This document shows positions 54,870 through 61,273 of a DNA stretch of 64,000 nt, in pieces; within the stretch, counting starts at the first letter, position 1, and every line of letters begins with the position of its first letter. The stretch covers positions 1-64,000 of the forward strand of contig NZ_JAMFLI010000007.1 of NCBI RefSeq assembly GCF_023502145.1, given 5' to 3'. The position numbers and the translations under genes were made by a program. Origin of the DNA: Craterilacuibacter sp. RT1T. Lineage in GTDB: Bacteria; Pseudomonadota; Gammaproteobacteria; Burkholderiales; Chromobacteriaceae. The notes under the pieces are model-generated. The model was not told the origin of the DNA. It was given only the letters and a program-made list of their open reading frames with translations, and did not search any database.

Positions 54870-55070
54870 GCGTCGGGTAGTCATTTGATGCGTACGGAAT
54901 CCGTATTCTCCCAAATTCACCCAGAACACTGATGAATAAGCACCTATATTGGCAACACGGGAGTCGTTATCCCGTTTTAAAGAGTCGGATTCATTCCGGC
55001 CATTACGGTACCTTAGACGGACCGGAATGCCTTAGGGCTAAAAACGCCGCCGAGTCTGGCGGCGTTTTTC
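54870..55070 (+). ncRNA. Candidate structured small RNA or orphan leader between two terminators
   Basis: About 200 bases without a reading frame, bounded by the topA terminator on the left and ended by its own strong terminator (55040-55069). Inside are several hairpins: TACGGA/TCCGTA near 54894, ACGGGA/TCCCGT near 54960 followed by TTTT, and CATTCCGG/CCGGAATG spanning about 54991-55029. The terminator can only serve a transcript that begins here or reads through from topA. No promoter is convincing, and no known sRNA family was recognised. Confidence 0.38.
55040..55069 (+). terminator. Strong terminator of the candidate small RNA
   Basis: AAAAACGCCGCC (55040-55051) pairs perfectly with GGCGGCGTTTTT (55058-55069) over GAGTCT. 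It is 38 bases before the next start codon, too far upstream to belong to that gene. Confidence 0.92.
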
Positions 55071-55107
55071 ATTGAGTGTTCATGGTGTCTTGTGATCGGA
55101 GTCCAGC

Positions 55108-55488
55108 ATGCTTATGGGCAGCCGTTTTTTCCTGACCGGATCGGCCGTATTGACCCTGATGTTTTTTTTGTCCGGGGCTTGGGTCATGTTACCGATCCCC
55201 TTTTTTATTATGCTGTTCGGTATTTACTGGGCAGAGCAGGAACAGATTGACGAACTCGACAGTATGACGATATCGATGCTGGTGCCTGCGCCGGTACATT
55301 CCATGTTGTTGTCCGAGCAGTTTACCGGGCGCGAACTGCTGTTTTATCAGGCCGGCAGCCCGGTTTATCGCGAGTTATGGGCCGGAAAAGTCTGCTGGCT
55401 GCTGGTCGGGGCTCATAAGTCAGGTGATGAGGCGCCTGCCTTCGAGCATATCCTGATCTTTCCCGGCTTTGTTTACCGGCGCGTTTAG
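55108..55488 (+). CDS. Small membrane protein, DUF2244-like
   Basis: A 126-residue protein with two adjacent hydrophobic segments (about 8-28 and 30-44: FFLTGSAVLTLMFFLSGAWVMLPIPFFIMLFGIYWAEQEQID) and a soluble beta-rich domain after them. The layout resembles DUF2244 membrane proteins, but I am not certain of the family. GGAG lies eight bases before ATG 55108. Its stop overlaps the convergent HIT gene by four bases. Confidence 0.6.
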   Translation: MLMGSRFFLTGSAVLTLMFFLSGAWVMLPIPFFIMLFGIYWAEQEQIDELDSMTISMLVPAPVHSMLLSEQFTGRELLFYQAGSPVYRELWAGKVCWLLVGAHKSGDEAPAFEHILIFPGFVYRRV

Positions 55489-55883
55489 CTTGTCAGCGCC
55501 AAGCGCAGTTGTGCGGCAAGGTCCGGCATGCTCCGGGTCTTGCCCGCACGCTGGGCGCTCGCCCAGATGGGGGCCGGGAAGTGGGCATCGTCGCTAAAAC
55601 GCGGGATCACATGCCAGTGTAAGTGTGGCACCACATTGCCCAGGCTTGCCAGATTGATCTTGTCCGGTTGCATGATGGCTCTGAGTGCTCGCTCGCAGCG
55701 CAGCACCCAATCCAGCAGGTAGCGGCAGTCTGCGACATCCAGATCGCTCATTTCCTTGACGTGCTCTTTCCAGATGACCCGGCAAAATCCGGGGTAGTGC
55801 GGCTCATCCACCAGAATGATGTACAGTTTTTCATCCTGATACAGAATATCAAGCCCGCTTGGGGCGCATAGTTCACATTGCAT
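55485..55883 (-). CDS. HIT-family nucleotide-binding hydrolase
   Basis: A 132-residue protein. The histidine triad motif is HLHWHVIPR (HxHxHxxxR), preceded by LASLGNVVP, and an N-terminal CELC pair may bind zinc. Its start is ATG 55883 with GGAG upstream; the open frame continues upstream for 488 codons only because it is the shadow of the CNNM gene. Members hydrolyse dinucleoside polyphosphates or nucleoside phosphoramidates; the substrate is unknown. Confidence 0.88.
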   Translation of the reverse strand: MQCELCAPSGLDILYQDEKLYIILVDEPHYPGFCRVIWKEHVKEMSDLDVADCRYLLDWVLRCERALRAIMQPDKINLASLGNVVPHLHWHVIPRFSDDAHFPAPIWASAQRAGKTRSMPDLAAQLRLALTS

Positions 55884-56027
55884 AGTCTTTGCTCCGTCGC
55901 TTTTGTGCTTGAATTGTACGCATGCAGGCGGCACAGGTGCGAGCTTTGCTATACTCTTTCCGGCTTGCGGATGCGTTATCTCTATTCCAATGAGTTTTTG
56001 CTCCGTATCAAGATTGAGGTGAAGCTT

Positions 56028-57344
56028 GTGAGTCTGTTGAACAATATTGCCGTGATTGCGTTGCTGATAGTGGTCAGCGCATTTTTTTCCATTTCCGAAA
56101 TTTCCCTTGCGGCCTCGCGCAAAATGCGTCTGACGGTTATGGCCGATGAGGGTAACGCCAATGCAGAGCGCGTGTTGCGCCTGCAGGAGCAGCCCGGCCA
56201 TTTCTTTACCGTGGTACAGATCGGTCTGAACGCCGTTGCCATTCTGGGCGGTATTCTGGGTGAGGCGGCCTTTACACCGACTTTTGCCATGCTGTTCCGC
56301 CTGTTTTCTACCGGAACATGGGTAGATACCGTGAGTTTTCTCTGTTCTTTTGTCTTGGTGACCTCGCTGTTTATCCTGTTGGCGGATCTGGTGCCCAAGC
56401 GTATCGGCATGACTTCGCCGGAGCGGGTCGCGGTGCGCGTGGTACGCCCGATGTTGTTCTGCGTAAAAATCCTGTTGCCGCTGGTATGGGCATTTAACGG
56501 ACTGGCTAACGCGATTTTCCGTCTGCTGGGTTTGCCGTTGATACGCAAGGATGTGATTACCTCGGCTGATATTTTTGCCGTGGTGGATGCGGGGGCAGAG
56601 GCCGGTGTGCTGCACAAGAACGAGCATCAGGTCATCGAGAATATTTTCGAGCTGGAAAACCGCGCCGTGCCTTCGTCGATGACGCAGCGCGAGAGCATCG
56701 TATTTTTCAAGCTGGATGAGTCGGAAGACAGTATCAAGCAGAAAATTGCCGAACAGCCGCACTCCAAATTTCTGGTGTGCGACAGCTCGATAGATAGCGT
56801 GATCGGTTACGCCGAATCCAAGGAAATCCTGCGCCGCCTGATTTCCGGCAGCAAGATGTCGCTGAAAGAGGCCGGCATGATCAAGAACGTGTTGATGATT
56901 CCGGATACCCTGTCTTTGTCCGAGGTCCTGGAGCGCTTCAAGAGTACGCGCGAAGATTTTGCCGTTATCTTTAACGAATACGCGCTGGTCGTTGGCGTGA
57001 TTACGCTGAATGACGTGATGAGCACGGTGATGGGCGATCTGGTCGGGCAGAATATTGAAGAGCAGATCATCAAGCGCGATGACAGTTCGTGGCTGGTGGA
57101 TGGGATGACGCCGGTTGAAGATGTACTGCGGGCTTTGTCTATCGACCACCTGCCAGGCGATGAAAACTACGAAACCGTGGCCGGCTTTTTGATGTATATG
57201 CTGCGCAAGATTCCGAAGCGTACTGACTGCGTGGTATGGGAAGGTTATAAATTCGAGGTGGTCGATATCGACAATCACAAGATCGACCAGATTCTGGTTA
57301 CCCGTCAGGCAGACACCGCTCAGCTTACCGAAGCTTCTATTTAA
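56028..57344 (+). CDS. CNNM/CBS-domain membrane protein (HlyC/CorC family)
   Basis: Putative cation (magnesium/cobalt) efflux or polyamine-tolerance protein of the YtfL/PaeA type. GTG 56028 is preferred because GAGG lies eight bases upstream; ATG 55974 and others further upstream would add an unlikely N-terminus. The 438 residues hold a DUF21 membrane domain with four segments (about 5-180), paired CBS domains (about 205-330; MTQRESIVFFKLDESEDSIKQKIAEQPHSKFLVCDSSIDSVIGYAESKEIL), and a C-terminal CorC/HlyC domain (SWLVDGMTPVEDVLRAL...YETVAGFLMYML). TATACT at 55952-55957 may be a -10. Confidence 0.88.
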   Translation: MSLLNNIAVIALLIVVSAFFSISEISLAASRKMRLTVMADEGNANAERVLRLQEQPGHFFTVVQIGLNAVAILGGILGEAAFTPTFAMLFRLFSTGTWVDTVSFLCSFVLVTSLFILLADLVPKRIGMTSPERVAVRVVRPMLFCVKILLPLVWAFNGLANAIFRLLGLPLIRKDVITSADIFAVVDAGAEAGVLHKNEHQVIENIFELENRAVPSSMTQRESIVFFKLDESEDSIKQKIAEQPHSKFLVCDSSIDSVIGYAESKEILRRLISGSKMSLKEAGMIKNVLMIPDTLSLSEVLERFKSTREDFAVIFNEYALVVGVITLNDVMSTVMGDLVGQNIEEQIIKRDDSSWLVDGMTPVEDVLRALSIDHLPGDENYETVAGFLMYMLRKIPKRTDCVVWEGYKFEVVDIDNHKIDQILVTRQADTAQLTEASI

Positions 57345-57377
57345 CACCCGGCCAACAATTGTTTGGTCTGGCTCAAT

Positions 57378-57406
57378 AAAAATATCATCAGGTTCTGATA
57401 TTTTTT
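57378..57406 (+). terminator. Terminator after the CNNM gene
   Basis: AAAAATATCA (57378-57387) pairs with TGATATTTTT (57396-57405) over an eight-base loop, followed by T. AT-rich but well formed; it isolates rquA from the upstream gene. Confidence 0.8.
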
Positions 57407-57433
57407 ATGCATGATTAGCCTCGGAGTGTTTTG

Positions 57434-58135
57434 ATGAGCACCAATCCTCCCCGCCGCACGCGGGCGACCTATTACGAGGGCGTGCCCGACTATATGACCG
57501 AGGTGTATGACTGGGCTTACGTCAACCCAGTCAAAGCCGGTCTGCTGGACCGCAATATTGTGGTCAGCACTTTATTGTTTATGAATGACCAGCGCCTGAT
57601 GCGCCGTTATCTCGAGCGTATTCGTCCGGGCTCGCGGGTATGGCAGGTCGCGCATGTCTATGGCGATCTGGTGCAGCGTGCTGCCGACAAGGTGGGGCCG
57701 GATGGGCATTTCACCCTGACCGATATTACGCCGGTGCAGATCGAGCATAGCCTGAACAAGCTGGCTGACCGGCCGCAAGCGGAAGTCATCCGTGCCGATG
57801 CCTCGACCTGGCAGGGTGATGCGCCGTTCGATCTGGTGTGCAGCTTCTTCCTGTTGCACGAGGTGCCGGAGGCGCTCAAGGCGGCCATCGTCGACAATAT
57901 GCTGAATCAGGTTGCCGAGGATGGCGAACTGGTGTTTGTCGATTACCATGGCCCGCAAGCCTGGCAGCCGATAGGCTGGCTGCTGAAGTATGTAAACCGC
58001 TGGCTGGAGCCGTTTGCCGAAGCTTTGTGGCATAAGGAAATCAGCGCCTACGCCACGCGCAAGGATGAGTTTGTGTGGGAAAAGGAAACCATTTTTGGCG
58101 GCGTATACCAGATTGTGCGCGTCAAACGCCGTTAA
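57434..58135 (+). CDS. rquA: RquA-type rhodoquinone biosynthesis enzyme
   Basis: A 233-residue methyltransferase-like protein. The family marks are VPDYMTEVYDWAYVNPVKAGLLDRNIVV at the N-terminus (the YxWAYxxP segment), an atypical SAM motif VWQVAHVYGDLVQ in place of the usual glycine-rich GxGxG, and the end segment LFVDYHGPQAWQPIGWLLKYVNRWLEPFAEALW-like stretch. These match RquA, which converts ubiquinone to rhodoquinone, reportedly using SAM as the amino donor. GGAG precedes ATG 57434. It is flanked by terminators, so it is a single-gene unit. A different class I methyltransferase is the alternative, but the N-terminal and C-terminal motifs argue against it. Confidence 0.82.
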   Translation: MSTNPPRRTRATYYEGVPDYMTEVYDWAYVNPVKAGLLDRNIVVSTLLFMNDQRLMRRYLERIRPGSRVWQVAHVYGDLVQRAADKVGPDGHFTLTDITPVQIEHSLNKLADRPQAEVIRADASTWQGDAPFDLVCSFFLLHEVPEALKAAIVDNMLNQVAEDGELVFVDYHGPQAWQPIGWLLKYVNRWLEPFAEALWHKEISAYATRKDEFVWEKETIFGGVYQIVRVKRR

Positions 58136-58149
58136 GCGATCGATGCATG

Positions 58150-58180
58150 AAAAAAGGCTGACTTGGTGTCAGCCTTTTTT
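58150..58180. terminator. Bidirectional terminator between rquA and fpr
   Basis: AAAAAAGGCTGAC (58150-58162) pairs with GTCAGCCTTTTTT (58168-58180) over five bases; it serves both convergent genes. Confidence 0.93.
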
Positions 58181-58197
58181 GCGTCGGTAAGGGGCGA

Positions 58198-58983
58198 TTA
58201 CTTTTCGACGAAAGCGCGCTCGATGGCGTAATGGCCGGGCTCGCCCATGCGCGGGCTTTCGACATAACCCATGCCGTCAAGGATGTGGCACAGATCGTCC
58301 AGCATCATCGGGCTGCCGCAGATCAGCACGCGGTCGTTTTCCGGGCACATCTGGGGCAGGCCAATGTCGGCGGCGAGCTTGCCCGAGGTGATCAGGTCGG
58401 TCAGCCGGCCCTGATTGCGGAATGGTTCGCGGGTCACGGTCGGGTAGTAAATCAGCTTCTCGCGCACCATCTCGCCGAAATACTCGTTGTTTGGCAGCGC
58501 TTCGGTGATGAATTGCTCATAGGCCAGCTCGTTTTTGTAGCGCACGCCATGGGTGAGAATCACCTTGTCGTAGCGCTCATAGACATCCGGGTCCTGGATG
58601 ATGGACATGAAAGGCGCAAGGCCGGTGCCGGTGGACAGCAGATACAGATTCTTGCCCGGCAGCAGATTGTCTTGTACCAGTGTGCCGGTCGGCTTGCGGC
58701 TGACGAGAACGGTATCGCCTTCTTTCAGGTGCTGCAAACGCGAGGTCAGCGGACCGTCCTGCACCTTGATGCTGAAGAACTCCAGATCTTCGGTGTAGTT
58801 GGCGCTGGCGATCGAATAGGCGCGCATCAGGGGCTTGCCGTTTACTTCCAGCCCTATCATGACGAATTGGCCATTGATGAAACGCAGACTTTCGTCGCGG
58901 GTACAGGTGAACGAGAACAGGGTGTCGTTCCAGTGGCGGACGCTGAGCACGCGCTCCGCGGTCATATTGGATGGAATTGCCAT
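58198..58983 (-). CDS. fpr: Ferredoxin-NADP reductase
   Basis: Flavoprotein that transfers electrons between NADPH and ferredoxin or flavodoxin, useful in oxidative stress. The 261 residues show the FAD-binding RAYSIASANYTEDLEFFSIKV (about 54-74), KPTGTLVQDNLLPGKNLYLLSTGTGLAPFMSIIQDPDVYERYDKVILTHGVRYKNELAY for NADPH, and the C-terminal LICGSPMMLDDLCHILDGMGYVESPRMGEPGHYAIERAFVEK, ending in the bacterial-type tail. ATG 58983 is used; Met7 is an alternative. Confidence 0.93.
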   Translation of the reverse strand: MAIPSNMTAERVLSVRHWNDTLFSFTCTRDESLRFINGQFVMIGLEVNGKPLMRAYSIASANYTEDLEFFSIKVQDGPLTSRLQHLKEGDTVLVSRKPTGTLVQDNLLPGKNLYLLSTGTGLAPFMSIIQDPDVYERYDKVILTHGVRYKNELAYEQFITEALPNNEYFGEMVREKLIYYPTVTREPFRNQGRLTDLITSGKLAADIGLPQMCPENDRVLICGSPMMLDDLCHILDGMGYVESPRMGEPGHYAIERAFVEK

Positions 58984-59311
58984 ACGATGGTCACTCTCTT
59001 GTTCTTCGGTTCCGGCTACAGCCGCATCAACGCTATGTTAGCTGGAGGTGACGGCGGCGAGAACGATTTGTTTTTACTGAAATTATGATTTCGGGTTATT
59101 AAGCGGCGGCCGAGCAGATATTTTCCGCCGCAGGCGGAAAGCTGACTGCTGTGCCGCAGCATAGGATATGCCGCTTGCAGTTACTTGACTACCATCAAAC
59201 ATATGTCATTTTTGTGCCAGGCTTGGCGAGCGGATGGCCTCCCTGATCTATCTAAAACGGGAGTGCTTGCTAACGTGCTAAAATTCGGCTTTCGCCTGAA
59301 TCTTTGCCCCG
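58984..59311. other. Intergenic region between fpr and the MATE gene
   Basis: A 328-base stretch with no convincing gene. It holds a perfect hairpin TTTCCGCC/GGCGGAAA (59122-59140), AT-rich sequence near 59070-59100 that may hold the fpr promoter, TTGACT at about 59183 without a matching -10, and TAAAAT at 59278-59283 that could be a -10 for the MATE gene. No LysR-type operator of the FinR kind was recognised. Confidence 0.5.
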
Positions 59312-60667
59312 ATGTCCCGTCCCGACGAGCCCGTCACCGTCCGCTTCTGGCGTTATGTCATTCCTTCCGTATTGGCCATGCTGGTGACCGGCTGCTATGT
59401 GGTGGTCGATGGCATCTTTGTCGGCCATTACGTCGGCCCGGTCGGGCTGGCGGCGATCAATCTCGCCTATCCGCTGGTAATGGTGCAGATCGGCGTTGGC
59501 GCCTTGTTGAGCATGGGTGCGTCGACCCGTATCGCGTTGCTGGTGGGCGAGGGGCGGACCGAGGCGGCGGGACAAGTGCTGATGGCTGTTGCCATTCTGG
59601 CCTTGCTAGGGGGTGCGCTGCTGGCTCTGCTGGGGCTGGCCGGACTCGAGTCCTGGCTGCGTCTCTTGGGTGCGGGGAACGACGAAACCCTGCTGCGCGA
59701 GGCGCGGGCGTATCTTGGCTGGATGCTTGGCGGCAGTCCCTTGCTGTGCGGCCAGATGCTGGCGACCTATCTGTTGCGCAATGACGGGCGGCCGCGGCTG
59801 GCGACTGCGCTGATGGTGGCCTCGACCGGGCTCAATATCGGCTTCGACTACTGGTTTGTCGGCGTGCTCGGCCATGGACTGGCCGGTTCGGCGCAGGCAT
59901 CGCTGATCGCGATGGGCTTTGTCGTCGTCGCGACTGTGGGCTATTTCGGTTCGGCGCGCGCAAGCTTGCGCCCAGCCCGGGTGCGGATGCGTGCACTTCC
60001 CGCGCATCTGGCCGACATTGCGCAGTTGGGTGCATCCAGCCTGATGATGGAGCTGAACCTCGCGCTGGTGTTGTTTGCGCATAACCAGCAGTTGCTGGTG
60101 TATGGAGGTACGCAGGGTGTCGCCGCGTACGCGGTTGCCGGCTACACCGAGATGGTGTTCACGCTGGTCGCGCACGGTCTTGCGGTTGGCGTCCAGCCGC
60201 TGTTGGGGCAGGCGATCGGCGGGGGGCACGCTCAGGATGCACGCGCCGTGCTACGCTACGGATTGTGGACGGTCTGGATCCTTTCTTTGTGCGCACTGGC
60301 GACGATCCAGCTTTTTGCCGGCAGCATTGCCCGCCTGTATGTAGCCGCCGGCGACACGGTACTGCTCGCGGCAAGCGCGCACGCGCTACGCTTGCATCTT
60401 AGCGCTTTACCGTTCGACGGTCTGGCGATTGTCGGCACCCTTGCCTTGCAATCGATGGCCGCGACGCGCCAGGCGCTTGCGCTGACGCTGGGCAAGACTG
60501 TGTTGCTTTTGCCTGCGCTGTACGGCCTGCCGCTCTTTTTCGCGCTGGATGGTGTGTGGCTGGCGATGCCGTTGGTCAACCTGCTGCTCGGTAGCGCGAC
60601 GGCGTACCTGATATGGCTGCAGTGGCAGCGGTTGGGCACTGCATCGCCGCCGCCGCTACCTGCCTGA
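59312..60667 (+). CDS. MATE-family multidrug/sodium efflux transporter
   Basis: Inner-membrane exporter of 451 residues with twelve hydrophobic segments in two halves. RFWRYVIPSVLAMLVTGCYVVVDGIFVGHYVGPVGLAAINLAYPLVMV at the N-terminus and QLGASSLMMELNLALVLFAHNQQLLVYGG at the second half start match MATE/NorM/DinF-type proteins; the VDGIFVG segment is typical of the DinF-like branch. No ribosome site precedes the ATG. It ends 12 bases inside the convergent hydrolase gene. The substrate is unknown. Confidence 0.9.
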   Translation: MSRPDEPVTVRFWRYVIPSVLAMLVTGCYVVVDGIFVGHYVGPVGLAAINLAYPLVMVQIGVGALLSMGASTRIALLVGEGRTEAAGQVLMAVAILALLGGALLALLGLAGLESWLRLLGAGNDETLLREARAYLGWMLGGSPLLCGQMLATYLLRNDGRPRLATALMVASTGLNIGFDYWFVGVLGHGLAGSAQASLIAMGFVVVATVGYFGSARASLRPARVRMRALPAHLADIAQLGASSLMMELNLALVLFAHNQQLLVYGGTQGVAAYAVAGYTEMVFTLVAHGLAVGVQPLLGQAIGGGHAQDARAVLRYGLWTVWILSLCALATIQLFAGSIARLYVAAGDTVLLAASAHALRLHLSALPFDGLAIVGTLALQSMAATRQALALTLGKTVLLLPALYGLPLFFALDGVWLAMPLVNLLLGSATAYLIWLQWQRLGTASPPPLPA

Positions 60668-61222
60668 GGCGATGCAGTCACTCAGCTCGGCGAGCGGTAG
60701 CACCCGTAGCGGAGCGCCGGGCACATCGAGGTTCGCCCACACCCAGTTGCAGTGCTCAATCAGCGCGTCGCCACCGATATGCGGCCGGTCTTTGCCGGCG
60801 TGTGCGTCGGCGATCACCGTGACTGCGTAGCCCTGCATTGCCGCGCTGCGCACGGTGCTGTCCACACAGAAATCGCTGGCGTAGCCGGCGATCCACAGCG
60901 CGTCGACCGCTAGCGCGTCCAGCGTCGCTTTAAGGGATGTCTGGCAGAAGGCGTCGGCTGCGGTCTTGTGGATGATCGTATCGCTTGCTTCGCGCGCGAG
61001 CGCACCGTGCAGTTGCCAGGTGTCGCTGCCAGGCGCAAGCGGGCTGTCGGCCGGGCCGTCGTGCTGCACGAACAGTACCGGCATGCTGCGCGAACGGGCG
61101 AGCGAAATGGCTGCATTGATCACAGCGATCAGCGACATCGCGCGGGTAGCCGGCGGCGGGCCGGCGATCAGTCCTTGCTGGACATCAATGATCAGGAGTG
61201 CGGTGTTTGGTTTAGGACGCAT
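60656..61222 (-). CDS. Isochorismatase-family cysteine hydrolase (second copy)
   Basis: A 188-residue relative of the gene at 4711-5286. Catalytic residues: Asp in LLIIDVQQGLI, Lys in IIHKTAADAF and Cys in YASDFCVDSTVRSAA. The central GPADSPLAPGSDTWQLHGALA matches the nicotinamidase-like group with a Asp-Trp-like loop. The substrate cannot be set from sequence. It lies 51 bases downstream of nothing co-directional except the large oxidoreductase, whose stop is at 61274. Confidence 0.87.
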   Translation of the reverse strand: MRPKPNTALLIIDVQQGLIAGPPPATRAMSLIAVINAAISLARSRSMPVLFVQHDGPADSPLAPGSDTWQLHGALAREASDTIIHKTAADAFCQTSLKATLDALAVDALWIAGYASDFCVDSTVRSAAMQGYAVTVIADAHAGKDRPHIGGDALIEHCNWVWANLDVPGAPLRVLPLAELSDCIASGR

Positions 61223-61273
61223 GGAGGCATTTCTTAAAGAAAAATGGCCACCTTGTGCAGATGGCCATCCGGT

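Noticed and set aside
55485-57347. A 620-codon minus-strand frame
   Set aside because: Only its last 132 codons are real (the HIT protein from 55883). The upstream part is the antisense shadow of the CNNM gene, is His/Gln-rich and has no domain.
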